In this document: in pieces, positions 37,372 to 45,907 of the stretch | Layout of the letters: the number at the start of each line of letters is the position of its first letter | How positions within the stretch are numbered: the first letter of the stretch is position 1 | Assembly: GCF_025421715.1 (NCBI RefSeq) | Contig: NZ_JAOEFC010000003.1 | Location: 310,001-374,000 of the forward strand | Length of the DNA: 64,000 bases | Direction of reading: 5' to 3' | From: Microbacterium festucae | GTDB taxonomy: Bacteria; Actinomycetota; Actinomycetes; Actinomycetales; Microbacteriaceae | Translations under genes and position numbers: made by a program | Notes under the pieces: generated by a model | Seen by the model: the letters and a program-made list of their open reading frames with translations, nothing else | What the model was told of the DNA's origin: nothing | The model's database searches: none

Positions 37372-37838
37372 TGACCGTCTCCGCCCGCCTGGCCGAGCTC
37401 GGCATCGAGCTGCCCGCCGTCGTGCCGCCGGTGGCCACCTACATCCCGGCGACCGTGCACGGCGACCTCGTCTACACCTCCGGCCAGCTGCCGATGGTCG
37501 ACGGGGCGCTCCCCGCGACCGGCAAGGTCGGCGAGGGCGACGGGCTCGTCCCGCCCGCGGATGCCGCTGCCTACGCGCGCCGGTGCGCGCTCAACGCCCT
37601 GGCCGCCGCGGCGGGCGTCGCCGGCGGCGTCGACCGGATCACCCGCGTCGTCAAGGTCACCGGCTTCGTGGCATCCGTCCCCGCCTTCACCGGTCAGCCG
37701 GGTGTCATCAACGGGGCCAGCGAAGTGCTCGGCGAGATCTTCGGCGAGGCGGGCCGGCACGCCCGCTCCGCGGTGGGCGTGCCGGTGCTGCCGCTGGACT
37801 CGCCGGTCGAGGTGGAAGTCGTCTTCGCCTTCGCCTGA
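37371..37838 (+). CDS. RidA/YjgF-family protein
   Basis: A 155-residue protein of the RidA (YER057c/UK114) superfamily. VHGDLVYTSGQLPMVDGALP, DAAAYARRCALNALAAAAGV, VVKVTGFVASVPAFTGQPGV and HARSAVGVPVLPLDSPVEVE match the family. The final strand has RSAVGVPVLPLD where archetypal RidA has R(T)CVEV/QVAALP, with the Arg of that motif retained. Archetypal RidA deaminates reactive enamine/imine intermediates; this longer subgroup is less characterised. It is coupled to the DUF4177 gene by a one-base overlap. Confidence 0.88.
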   Translation: MTVSARLAELGIELPAVVPPVATYIPATVHGDLVYTSGQLPMVDGALPATGKVGEGDGLVPPADAAAYARRCALNALAAAAGVAGGVDRITRVVKVTGFVASVPAFTGQPGVINGASEVLGEIFGEAGRHARSAVGVPVLPLDSPVEVEVVFAFA

Positions 37839-37870
37839 TCCGGCTCGTCCGAGCGGATGCTCCGCCCGGC

Positions 37871-39835
37871 CTACTTGAGCTGGGCGGAGATGACGCTCAT
37901 CACCGCGGTGTCGGCCAGCGTCGTCGTGTCGCCGACCTCGCGGCCTTCGGCGACGTCGCGCAGCAGGCGCCGCATGATCTTCCCCGAGCGGGTCTTGGGG
38001 AGCTCGCCGACGATGTAGACGTCGCGCGGGCGGGCAATGGGGCCGATCTGCTCGCCCACCCATCCACGCAGCGTACCGGCCAGGCCCTCGGGGGAGTGCG
38101 CGTCGAGGTAGCTCTGCTTGACGATGACGAAGGCCACCACCGCCTGGCCGGTCGTCTCGTCGGAGGCGCCGACCACGGCGGCCTCGGCCACCGCTTCGTT
38201 GCCGACGAGCGCCGATTCGATCTCGGTCGTCGACAGCCGGTGGCCCGAGACGTTCATGACGTCGTCGACGCGCCCCAGGAACCAGACGTCGCCGTCGTCG
38301 TCGAGGCGCGCGCCGTCGCCGGCGAAGTAGTAGCCCTGGGCGCGGAACTTCTCCCAGTACGTTTCGACGAAGCGGTCGGGGTCGCCCCAGATGCCGCGCA
38401 GCATCGAGGGCCACGGCTCGGTGACCACGAGCAGTCCGCCGTTGCCGTTGCCGACCTTCTTGCCGTCTTCGTCGACCACGTCGATCGAGATGCCGGGGAG
38501 GGGCACCTGCGCGCTGCCGGGCTTGGTCTCGGTGACGCCCGGCAGGGCCGACACCATGATCGATCCGGTCTCGGTCTGCCACCACGTGTCGACGATCGGC
38601 GCGGTCTTGCCGCCGATCACCTTGCGGTACCACATCCACGCCTCCGGGTTGATGGGTTCGCCCACCGACCCCAGCAGGCGCAGCGACGACAGGTCGAACT
38701 GCTGCGGGATCGCGCGCCCCAGCTTCATGAACGAGCGGATCGCGGTGGGGGCGGTGTAGAGGATCGTGACGCCGTACTTCTCGACGAGCTCCCACCAGCG
38801 GCCCGGATGCGGGGAGTCGGGGGTGCCTTCGTAGAGCACCTGGGTCACGCCGTTGGCGAGCGGCCCGTAGGCCACATAGGAGTGCCCGGTGACCCAGCCG
38901 ATGTCGGCCGTGCACCAGAACACGTCCGTTTCGGGGTGCAGGTCGTGGACGACCTTGTTGGTGAAGGCGGTCTGGGTGAGGTAGCCGCCGGAGGTGTGGA
39001 GGATGCCCTTGGGCTTGCCGGTCGTGCCGGAGGTGTAGAGGATGAACAGCGGGTTCTCGGCGGGGAAGGGCTGCGCCTCGTGCTCGGCGGATGCCGTGGG
39101 CACGACCTCGTGCCACCAGAGGTCGCGCTCGTCGTTCCAGCTCACCTCGTTGCCGCCGCGGCGCACCACCAGCACGTGCTCCACGGTTCCCTGCACCCCG
39201 GCGCCGCGGTCGCCGAGCGCCTGGTCGACGGCGGGCTTGAGCGGCGAGACCTTGCCCTTGCGGTAGCCGCCGTCGGCGGTGATGACCAGCTTCGCCCCGG
39301 CGTCGTCGATGCGGGCGCGCAGGCTGTCGGCGGAGAACCCGCCGAAGACGACGGAGTGGATGGCGCCGAGGCGGGCCACGGCGAGCATCGCCGCGATGGC
39401 CTCGGGGATCATCGGCATGTAGATCGCGACGCGGTCGCCGGCGACGATGCCGAGGCCGGTCAGCACGTTGGCGACGCGCTTGACCTCGTCGGTCAGCTCG
39501 GCGTAGGTCACGCGGCGCTCGTCGCCGGGCTCGCCCTCCCACAGCAGCGCGACGCGGTCGCCGTTGCCGGCCTCGACGTGGCGGTCGAGGCAGTTGTAGG
39601 CGACGTTGAGCTCACCGTCGGCGAACCAGGTGGCGAAGGGCGGGTTCGACCAGTCGAGCACCTGGGTGAAGGGGGTGTGCCAGTGCAGCTCACGCGCCTG
39701 CTCGGCCCAGAACCCCTCGCGGTCGGCACGCGCGCGGGCGTACAGCTCGGCGTCGGCGACGGCCGCCGCGGCGAAGTCGTCGGACGGGGCGAAACGTCGG
39801 GTCTCGTTCAGCAGGTGGTCGATCTGGCTGCTCAT
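37871..39835 (-). CDS. acs: acetyl-CoA synthetase
   Basis: A 654-residue AMP-forming acetate-CoA ligase. The Walker-like A3 motif is ILYTSGTTGKPKGILHTSGG, A5 is VDTWWQTETGSIMVSALPG, A8 is YYFAGDGARLDDDGDVWFLG followed by RVDDVMNVSGHRLST, and the acetylation-site Lys lies in LPKTRSGKIMRRLLR near the C terminus. Length and order are standard. The ATG at 39835 follows AAAGGAGC. It allows growth on low acetate and complements Pta-AckA. A TAGATT box at 39893-39898 (minus strand) is a candidate promoter. Confidence 0.97.
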   Translation of the reverse strand: MSSQIDHLLNETRRFAPSDDFAAAAVADAELYARARADREGFWAEQARELHWHTPFTQVLDWSNPPFATWFADGELNVAYNCLDRHVEAGNGDRVALLWEGEPGDERRVTYAELTDEVKRVANVLTGLGIVAGDRVAIYMPMIPEAIAAMLAVARLGAIHSVVFGGFSADSLRARIDDAGAKLVITADGGYRKGKVSPLKPAVDQALGDRGAGVQGTVEHVLVVRRGGNEVSWNDERDLWWHEVVPTASAEHEAQPFPAENPLFILYTSGTTGKPKGILHTSGGYLTQTAFTNKVVHDLHPETDVFWCTADIGWVTGHSYVAYGPLANGVTQVLYEGTPDSPHPGRWWELVEKYGVTILYTAPTAIRSFMKLGRAIPQQFDLSSLRLLGSVGEPINPEAWMWYRKVIGGKTAPIVDTWWQTETGSIMVSALPGVTETKPGSAQVPLPGISIDVVDEDGKKVGNGNGGLLVVTEPWPSMLRGIWGDPDRFVETYWEKFRAQGYYFAGDGARLDDDGDVWFLGRVDDVMNVSGHRLSTTEIESALVGNEAVAEAAVVGASDETTGQAVVAFVIVKQSYLDAHSPEGLAGTLRGWVGEQIGPIARPRDVYIVGELPKTRSGKIMRRLLRDVAEGREVGDTTTLADTAVMSVISAQLK

Positions 39836-39993
39836 CGGGCGCGCTCCTTTGCGGCGGGACGGGGGCGTCGCTGACGGCGCGACGATGCCGGAAATCTAAC
39901 GGTGCGGTGCCCCCGGCACTACCGCCGTTAGTAGGGGACGGACAAGTCGCCCGCCCCGACTGATATATCGCGCCGCGACGCGCCGGAGGGGTT

Positions 39994-40022
39994 TTGGCGC
40001 CACGCGCGCGGATGCGTATGCT
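39994..40022 (+). promoter_or_regulatory. promoter of the 6C RNA
   Basis: TTGGCG (39994-39999), a 17-base spacer and TATGCT (40017-40022) point to a transcription start near 40029. There is no coding sequence between this promoter and the terminator at 40092-40139. Confidence 0.7.
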
Positions 40023-40028
40023 CGGTCG

Positions 40029-40138
40029 CGGCCGAACTTCGATTCTGGCATCGCAGCATCCGCACACCCCCCGATCGTCGGATGCTGCGCAGGGTGGCAT
40101 CCCGTTCCCCCCATGGGATGCCACCCTCTTCCTTTTCT
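40029..40138 (+). ncRNA. 6C small RNA
   Basis: Two consecutive hairpins each expose a run of six C residues in the loop. The first pairs GCAGCATCCG (40053-40062) with CGGATGCTGC (40079-40088) around a loop containing CCCCCC. The second pairs GGGTGGCATCCC (40092-40103) with GGGATGCCACCC (40115-40126) around GTTCCCCCCAT. The second stem is followed by tcttccttttctt and is the terminator. This is the defining architecture of the actinobacterial 6C RNA, known as B11 in Mycobacterium tuberculosis, where it lies near the Rv3660c-Rv3654c Tad-like genes; here too it precedes a Tad locus. The exact 5' end is inferred from the promoter. Confidence 0.88.
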
Positions 40139-40264
40139 TGGGACCGCTCCCGGCGGAGCGGGTGCGCTCCGGATGCCACGGGTGCCACTTCCTCACCAGG
40201 TGCCCACCTGCGCGGTCCGTCCCCGGATCGGCCGGCTGCCGGTCACCGGCGCCCGCCGCGCTCG

Positions 40265-40270
40265 TAGCGT
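40265..40270 (+). promoter_or_regulatory. -10 box of the tad locus (leaderless)
   Basis: TAGCGT lies 7 bases before the ATG of the TadA-like gene at 40278. Confidence 0.5.
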
Positions 40271-40277
40271 CTCGTGC

Positions 40278-41288
40278 ATGTCCGAGCCGTTCGTCGTCCG
40301 CCCCCGCGGGGCGCCGTCGTCGGTGCCCGGGGCCGTGGCGCCCGCGCGACGCCGCGTGCTGCCCGACCATCCGGCGCTCGCGTCGCTGCGCCCGCACCTG
40401 GCCGACCCCGACGTGACCGACGTGTTCGTCAACGGCGGGGGCGCCCTGTTCATCGACCGCGGCCGGGGCGCGGAGCGCGTGCCCGGCTGGGCGGCCACCG
40501 AGGCCGAGGTGCGCGAGCTGGCGGTCACCCTCATCGGGCTCGGCGGCCGGCACCTCGACGATCTCGCTCCGCTGGTCGACGTGCGCTGGGAGCACGGGGC
40601 GCGGGTGCACGCGGTGCTCCCGCCGGTGGCGGTGGGCGGCGCGGTGATCTCCATCCGGCTGCCGTCGACGCGGCGACTCGACCTCGACGCGCTCGGCCGC
40701 CAGGGCATGTTCGACGCGGCCACCGGCGCCGTGCTGGAGCGGTTCGTCGCCGACCGCGAGAACGTGTTGGTGAGCGGGGCCACCGGCACCGGCAAGACGA
40801 CGATGCTCGCCGCGATGCTCGGGCGGGTGCCCGCGGCGGAGCGGATCGTCACGATCGAAGACGTCGCCGAGCTGGCGATCGACCACCCTCACCACGTGCG
40901 CTTGGAATCGCGCCAGCCCAACCTCGAGGGCGCCGGCGCGGTGGGCCTCGCCCGGCTCGTGCGTGAGGCGCTGCGGATGCGACCCGACCGGCTGGTGGTC
41001 GGCGAGTGCCGCGGCGAAGAGGTGCGCGAGCTGCTGTCGGCGCTCAACACCGGGCACGACGGTGGAGCCGGCACCATCCATGCCGGCGGGATGGACGACG
41101 TGCCGGCGCGGCTCGAGGCGCTCGGCGCGCTCGCCGGGCTCGACGACCGGGCGCTGGCCCGGCAGGTGGCCAGCGCCGTGGGTGCGGTGGTGCACCTCGC
41201 CCGCGGCGCCGACGGCATCCGGCGCGTCGCCGCCATCGCCCGACCGGTGATCACCCGGGACCGCCTGGAGATGGCGGAGCGCACATGA
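40278..41288 (+). CDS. tadA: TadA/CpaF-like secretion ATPase
   Basis: A 336-residue hexameric pilus ATPase. Walker A is VLVSGATGTGKTTMLAAMLG (about 168-187), the Asp box is IVTIEDVAELAIDHPHHVRL, Walker B is RLVVGECRGEEVRELLSALN, and the His box is TGHDGGAGTIHAGGMDD. The N-terminal domain is short compared with CpaF (about 450 residues), as in Rv3659c-type proteins. ATG at 40278 is set by a leaderless promoter; the upstream frame runs into the 6C RNA. It powers assembly of the Flp-type pilin encoded three genes downstream. Confidence 0.9.
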   Translation: MSEPFVVRPRGAPSSVPGAVAPARRRVLPDHPALASLRPHLADPDVTDVFVNGGGALFIDRGRGAERVPGWAATEAEVRELAVTLIGLGGRHLDDLAPLVDVRWEHGARVHAVLPPVAVGGAVISIRLPSTRRLDLDALGRQGMFDAATGAVLERFVADRENVLVSGATGTGKTTMLAAMLGRVPAAERIVTIEDVAELAIDHPHHVRLESRQPNLEGAGAVGLARLVREALRMRPDRLVVGECRGEEVRELLSALNTGHDGGAGTIHAGGMDDVPARLEALGALAGLDDRALARQVASAVGAVVHLARGADGIRRVAAIARPVITRDRLEMAERT

Positions 41289-42121
41289 GCACCGCGGGCG
41301 CCGTGCACCGGCTGGCGGTGCTGCTGGAGGCGGGCCTCACGCCGGGACGGGCGTGGGAGCATCTGGCCGCGGGCGGCGACGCCGATGCTGCGGCCGTCGT
41401 CGCCGGGGCCGCGGATGGGCGGCCGGTGGCCGCGGTGCTCGCCGCGCGCGCCGACCCCTGGCCCCAGGTGTCGCGGGCGTGGCAGGTGGCGGCCGAAGTG
41501 GGGGCGCCGCTCGCGCCCAGCCTGCGCGGCATCGCCGACGCGCTGCGCGATGCCCAGGCCGCCCGCGACGAGGTGCGGGTGGCGCTGGCCGAGCCCGCCA
41601 CCACCGCGCGGCTGGTCTCCTGGCTGCCGCTGCTGGCGGTCGTCCTGGTCGTCGCCTTCGGGTTCGACGTGGTGCCCGTGCTCACCCAGCCCGTCGGCAT
41701 CGCGTGTCTGGTGGCGGGCCTCGCCCTCATCGTGCTCGCCCGACGGTGGACGGCGCGGCTGGTCGCCCGCGCGCAGCCCGACCCCCGCATCCCGGGGCTC
41801 TCGTGCGACCTGGTGGCGATCGCACTCAGCGGCGGCGTGGCGATTCCGCGGGCGCTCGCCGTGGTCGGCGACGACGCGGCGGCCGAGACGGCGACGGTGC
41901 TCGAGCTCTCGCGCGCCAGCGGTGCCCCCGCCATCGAACTGCTGCGCGCCACCGCCGTCGACGCCCGCCGCGACGCGCGCACCGAGGGCCGGCTGCGCGC
42001 CGCGAAGCTCTCCGGCGCGTTGTTGCTGCCGCTCGGGGTGTGCACGCTGCCCGCCTTCCTGCTGCTGGGGGTCGCCCCCATGCTCCTGTCGGTGCTCACC
42101 GCCACCCCGCTGACCCTGTGA
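41285..42121 (+). CDS. type II secretion F-domain protein (TadB/TadC-like)
   Basis: A 278-residue inner-membrane platform protein. The first half resembles the TadB F-domain (RLAVLLEAGLTPGRAWEHLA ... LAPSLRGIADALRDAQAARD) and ends in membrane helices near 108-155. The second half resembles the TadC F-domain (LSCDLVAIALSGGVAIPRAL ... GRLRAAKLSGALLLPLGVCT) and ends LPAFLLLGVAPMLLSVL. No separate TadC gene follows, so this single chain may combine both roles; this is inference. It overlaps tadA by 4 bases. Confidence 0.82.
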   Translation: MSTAGAVHRLAVLLEAGLTPGRAWEHLAAGGDADAAAVVAGAADGRPVAAVLAARADPWPQVSRAWQVAAEVGAPLAPSLRGIADALRDAQAARDEVRVALAEPATTARLVSWLPLLAVVLVVAFGFDVVPVLTQPVGIACLVAGLALIVLARRWTARLVARAQPDPRIPGLSCDLVAIALSGGVAIPRALAVVGDDAAAETATVLELSRASGAPAIELLRATAVDARRDARTEGRLRAAKLSGALLLPLGVCTLPAFLLLGVAPMLLSVLTATPLTL

Positions 42122-42147
42122 CCCAGGCCCCGTGATCCTTGCGACCC

Positions 42148-42179
42148 GTGACCCCGTGACCCCGTGACCCCGTGACCCC
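42148..42179 (+). repeat. tandem octamer repeat, GTGACCCC x4
   Basis: Four perfect copies of GTGACCCC (42148, 42156, 42164, 42172) with a degenerate fifth unit, in the 102-base spacer between the F-domain gene and the DUF4244 pilin gene. Confidence 0.9.
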
Positions 42180-42223
42180 GCGACCCGTGCCGACCATCCG
42201 TGCCGCCGAACGAAAGGAACACC

Positions 42224-42457
42224 ATGTCCCACCCCATCCCCGCCCTGCCGCCCCTGACCCGTCGCCGCGCGCAACGCCTGTTCGCCGTCCACCGCTCCGC
42301 CGATCTGGCCGACGAGACCGGCGCCGCCACCGCGGAGTACGCGATCGCCACGATGGCGGCGGTCGCCTTCGCGGGACTGCTGGTGGTGATCATGCGCTCC
42401 GACGAGGTGCGCGGCATCCTCACCGACCTCGTGCGCCGAGCGCTGACGGTGGCGTGA
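42224..42457 (+). CDS. DUF4244 protein, Flp-type pilin candidate
   Basis: A 77-residue protein with a positively charged N terminus, a class III prepilin-like site DETG/AATAEYAIATMAAV (Gly at -1, Glu at +5) and a single hydrophobic helix to about residue 58. It matches the DUF4244 family found in the corresponding position of actinobacterial Tad loci. It should be cleaved by a prepilin peptidase and polymerise through the helix. ATG at 42224 follows AAAGGA; the in-frame upstream codon at 42200 lacks that. The stop overlaps the TadE-like start. Confidence 0.85.
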   Translation: MSHPIPALPPLTRRRAQRLFAVHRSADLADETGAATAEYAIATMAAVAFAGLLVVIMRSDEVRGILTDLVRRALTVA

Positions 42458-42795
42458 ACCTGCGCAGCCGCCGGCTCGGCGAGCGGGGAGCGGTGACGGC
42501 CGAGTTCGCCGTCGCCCTCCCCGCGGTCGTCGCGGTCGTGGCGCTGTGCATCGGCGCGCTGGCGACCGTGGGACGGCAGGTGCGTCTCGAGCAGGCCGTC
42601 GCCCAGGGGGCCCGCCTCGCGGCGCGAGGCGAGCCGGCCGACGCGGTGCACGACGTCGTCGCGCGCATCTCGGGGGCGGGGTCGGTCGCCATCGCCGGCG
42701 AGGGCGACCTCGTCTGCGTCAGCGCGGCGGTGGCCATCGCCGCGCCCTTCCCCGAGATCCGGGCCCGGTCGTGCGCGCTGGCCGGTGACCCCTGA
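42454..42795 (+). CDS. TadE-family pseudopilin
   Basis: A 113-residue TadE-like protein. The N terminus LGERG/AVTAEFAVALPAVVA has the Gly/xxxxGlu prepilin-peptidase pattern, followed by a single helix and a small extracytoplasmic domain with two Cys residues (LVCVSAAVAI, RARSCALAG). TadE proteins are minor pilins of Tad systems. GTG at 42454 overlaps the DUF4244 stop (GTGA), and its own stop overlaps the next ATG by one base, so the three genes are coupled. Confidence 0.85.
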   Translation: MNLRSRRLGERGAVTAEFAVALPAVVAVVALCIGALATVGRQVRLEQAVAQGARLAARGEPADAVHDVVARISGAGSVAIAGEGDLVCVSAAVAIAAPFPEIRARSCALAGDP

Positions 42796-43112
42796 TGCCG
42801 GGCACGATCCTCGCCCTCGGCGCGGTGGCCGCCACCGCCGTGTTCGCCGTCGGCCTCGGCGCGGCCGCGGCGGTCTCGCTCGGGGCGACGCGCGCGGGCG
42901 TAGCGGCGGATGCCGCGGCCCTGGCCGCCGCCGACACGGCGGCCGGGTTCGCGGCCGGCGAACCGTGCACGCGTGCGGCCGAGGTCGCCGCCCGCGGGGG
43001 AGCGCGCATCGTCTCGTGCGACCTCGACGGGCTGGTCGCCACGGTCGAGGTCGCCGGGACGGCGGGGGTGTACGCGGTGCAGGCGCGCGCCCGGGCCGGG
43101 CCGCCGCCGTGA
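42795..43112 (+). CDS. Rv3654c/TadG-like protein
   Basis: A 105-residue protein with one N-terminal helix (LALGAVAATAVFAVGLGAAA, about 6-25) followed by ATRAGVAADAAALAAADTAA, the pattern of TadG-like and Rv3654c-type proteins. Two Cys residues (GEPCTRAAEV, RIVSCDLDG) could form a disulfide outside the membrane. It is the last gene of the Tad locus. It ends 98 bases before topA. Confidence 0.8.
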   Translation: MPGTILALGAVAATAVFAVGLGAAAAVSLGATRAGVAADAAALAAADTAAGFAAGEPCTRAAEVAARGGARIVSCDLDGLVATVEVAGTAGVYAVQARARAGPPP

Positions 43113-43180
43113 GGGTCGGGCGCCGCCGCGCCACGGGCAAGCCCCGGCCGCTCCCAGCATCCTCATGTGGCGGCGGTGTG

Positions 43181-43186
43181 TATGGT
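43181..43186 (+). promoter_or_regulatory. -10 box of topA
   Basis: TATGGT predicts a start near 43193, giving a short leader that contains the AAAGGA ribosome site used by topA at 43211. Confidence 0.5.
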
Positions 43187-43210
43187 GTGCAACGAAGAAA
43201 GGACGGCCAC

Positions 43211-45907
43211 GTGGCACAGGTCAAGGGCGGCAAGGTCGAGGGCAAGAAACTCGTCATCGTCGAGTCGCCGACGAAGATGCGGTCGATCCAGGGCTACCTG
43301 GGCGACGGGTACGAGGTGCTCAGCTCGGTGGGTCACATCCGTGACCTCGCTGACAAGAAGGACATCCCCGCCGAGTTGAAGAAGACCTCGGTCGGCAAGT
43401 ACTCCATCGACATCGAGAACGGGTTCACTCCTCTTTATGTGGAGAGCGAACGCGGCAAGAAGACCGTCGCCGAGCTCAAGCGCGCCCTCAAGACCGCCGA
43501 CGAACTGCTGCTGGCCACTGATGAAGACCGCGAAGGCGAAGCCATCGCGTGGCACCTGCTCGAGACCTTGAAGCCGAAGGTCCCCGTCAAGCGCATGGTC
43601 TTCCACGAGATCACCAAAGACGCCATCCGCGCCGCCGTCGACAACACCCGCGAGCTCGACCTCGCCCTCGTCGACGCGCAGGAGACCCGCCGCATCGTCG
43701 ACCGCCTCTACGGCTGGGACGTCTCCGACGTCACCCGTCGCAAGGTCGGCCAGGGCACCTCCGCCGGCCGTGTGCAGTCGGCCGCCACTCGCCTCATCGT
43801 CGACCGCGAGCGCGAGCGCATGGCGTTCGTCTCGGCGTCGTACTGGGACGTCGAGGCCGCCGCACGCCGCGCCGAGGCCGGCGCCGACGCCTTCTCGACC
43901 CGCCTGGCCCGCCTCGACGGCGCCGCCCTGGCGCGCGGCACCGACTTCGACGACCGCGGCGCGCTGCGCAAGGCCGTCGTGGTGCTCACCGAGGCCGAGG
44001 CCCGCGAGATCGCCGCCGCCCTCGAAGCCGACGGCGCCGCCACCGTCACCTCCGTCGAGGCCAAGCCGGGCACCCGCAGCCCGAAGCCCCCCTTCACGAC
44101 CTCCACCATGCAGCAGGAGGCCGGACGCAAGCTCTCGATGAGCGCCAAGCACGCCATGGGCGTCGCGCAGCGGCTCTACGAAAAGGGCTACATCACCTAT
44201 ATGCGCACCGACTCGACCTCGCTGTCGACGCAGGCGATCGCCGCCGCCCGTGCGCAGGCCGTCGCCCTCTACGGCGACCGCGCCGTGCCGGCGAGCCCGC
44301 GCAGCTACCGCAGCAGCAGCAAGAACGCGCAAGAGGCGCACGAGGCCATCCGTCCGTCGGGCGAAGACTTCCGCACCCCCGCGTCGGTGTCCTCCGGCCT
44401 CGACCGCGACGAACTGCGCCTCTACGACCTCATCTGGAAGCGCACCGTCGCCAGCCAGATGTCGGATGCCACGTACGAGACGACCACCGTCGTGCTGGAG
44501 ACCACGGTCACCGGCCGCGTCGCCGCGTTCACCGCCTCGGGCACCGTCTACACCTTCAAGGGCTTCCTGGAGGCCTACGAAGAGGGACGCGACGAGAAGC
44601 GCTCCGACGCCGAGAAGGCCGACGACCAGTCGCTGCCCCAGCTCACCGTCGGCGACGCGGTGCGCCTGAGCGAGATCGAGCCCAAGGGCCACTCCACCAG
44701 CCCGAAGCCGCGCTACACCGAGGCGTCGCTGGTGAAAGCCCTCGAAGAGAAGGGCATCGGTCGCCCGTCGACCTTCGCCTCGATCATCGACGTCATCCTC
44801 GACCGCGGCTACGTGAGCAAGCGCGGTCAGGCGCTCGTTCCCAGCTGGCTGGCGTTCAGCATCGTGCGCCTGCTCGAGCAGCACTTCGCCGAGCTCGTCG
44901 ACTACGACTTCACCGCCGGCCTCGAAGACGACCTCGACGCCATCTCGCGCGGCGAGGAGAACCGCGCCGAATGGCTGCGCGGCTTCTACTTCGGCTCCGA
45001 GGGCCACGTGGGTCTGCGCAACGTCGTCGACAACCTCGGCGACATCGACGCCCGCGAGATCAACTCCACCCCGATCGGCGACGTCGCGGTGCTGCGCCTG
45101 GGCCGCTACGGCCCGTACCTCGAGGTGCCGGGCGATGACCCCGAGACCCCGCGCCGCATCAATGTGCCCGCCGACCTCGCGCCCGACGAGCTCACCCCCG
45201 AGCGCGCGCAGGAGCTCGTCGACGCCCCCGTCGGCGGCGACCGCGTGCTCGGTCAGAACCCCGAGAACGGCCGCGACATCGTCGTGAAGGACGGGCGTTT
45301 CGGCCCCTACCTCGAAGAGGTGCTGCCCGAGACCGAGCCCGAGCCCGAGGCCGCCCCGAAGAAGCGCGGCGCGAAGAAGGTCGAGCCGGCCAAGCCCAAG
45401 CGCGCGTCGCTGTTCAAGAGCATGTCGCCCGAGACGATCGACCTCGACACCGCGGTGAAGCTGCTGTCGCTGCCGCGCGTGGTGGGGGTCGACCCCGAGA
45501 CCGAGCAGCCCATCACGGCGCAGAACGGCCCCTACGGCCCGTACATCAAGAAGGGCACCGACTCGCGCTCCATCGCCAGCGAAGACCTCATCTTCGACCT
45601 GACGCTCGAGCAGGCGCTGGAGATCTACGCCCAGCCGAAGTACGCCAACCGCGCGGCCACCTCGCTCAAGGAGTTCGAGGCCGACCCCGTCAGCGGCAAG
45701 CCGATCCGCATCAAGGACGGCCGATTCGGCGCCTACGTCACCGACGGCACGACCAACGTGACGATCCCCAAGGGGCAGACCCCCGATGAGATCACCTTCG
45801 AGGTCGCGGTGCAGATGCTCGCCGACAAGCGCGCCAAGGGTCCCGCCCCCAAGCGCACGACCCGACGCGCCCCGGCCGCGCGCAAGGCGCCGGCGAAGAA
45901 GAAGTGA
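43211..45907 (+). CDS. topA: DNA topoisomerase I
   Basis: An 898-residue type IA topoisomerase. The Toprim domain begins KLVIVESPTKMRSIQGYLGD and has LLATDEDREGEAIAWHLLET. The active-site Tyr is in GYITYMRTDSTSLSTQAI near residue 329. The C terminus has several repeated G-R-F/YGPY modules (DGRFGPYLEEVLPE, QNGPYGPYIKKG, DGRFGAYVTDGT) without zinc Cys residues and ends in a Lys/Arg/Ala tail, the actinobacterial type. GTG at 43211 is preceded by AAAGGA; the longer frame runs back into the Tad gene. The stop overlaps tmk. Confidence 0.96.
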   Translation: MAQVKGGKVEGKKLVIVESPTKMRSIQGYLGDGYEVLSSVGHIRDLADKKDIPAELKKTSVGKYSIDIENGFTPLYVESERGKKTVAELKRALKTADELLLATDEDREGEAIAWHLLETLKPKVPVKRMVFHEITKDAIRAAVDNTRELDLALVDAQETRRIVDRLYGWDVSDVTRRKVGQGTSAGRVQSAATRLIVDRERERMAFVSASYWDVEAAARRAEAGADAFSTRLARLDGAALARGTDFDDRGALRKAVVVLTEAEAREIAAALEADGAATVTSVEAKPGTRSPKPPFTTSTMQQEAGRKLSMSAKHAMGVAQRLYEKGYITYMRTDSTSLSTQAIAAARAQAVALYGDRAVPASPRSYRSSSKNAQEAHEAIRPSGEDFRTPASVSSGLDRDELRLYDLIWKRTVASQMSDATYETTTVVLETTVTGRVAAFTASGTVYTFKGFLEAYEEGRDEKRSDAEKADDQSLPQLTVGDAVRLSEIEPKGHSTSPKPRYTEASLVKALEEKGIGRPSTFASIIDVILDRGYVSKRGQALVPSWLAFSIVRLLEQHFAELVDYDFTAGLEDDLDAISRGEENRAEWLRGFYFGSEGHVGLRNVVDNLGDIDAREINSTPIGDVAVLRLGRYGPYLEVPGDDPETPRRINVPADLAPDELTPERAQELVDAPVGGDRVLGQNPENGRDIVVKDGRFGPYLEEVLPETEPEPEAAPKKRGAKKVEPAKPKRASLFKSMSPETIDLDTAVKLLSLPRVVGVDPETEQPITAQNGPYGPYIKKGTDSRSIASEDLIFDLTLEQALEIYAQPKYANRAATSLKEFEADPVSGKPIRIKDGRFGAYVTDGTTNVTIPKGQTPDEITFEVAVQMLADKRAKGPAPKRTTRRAPAARKAPAKKK

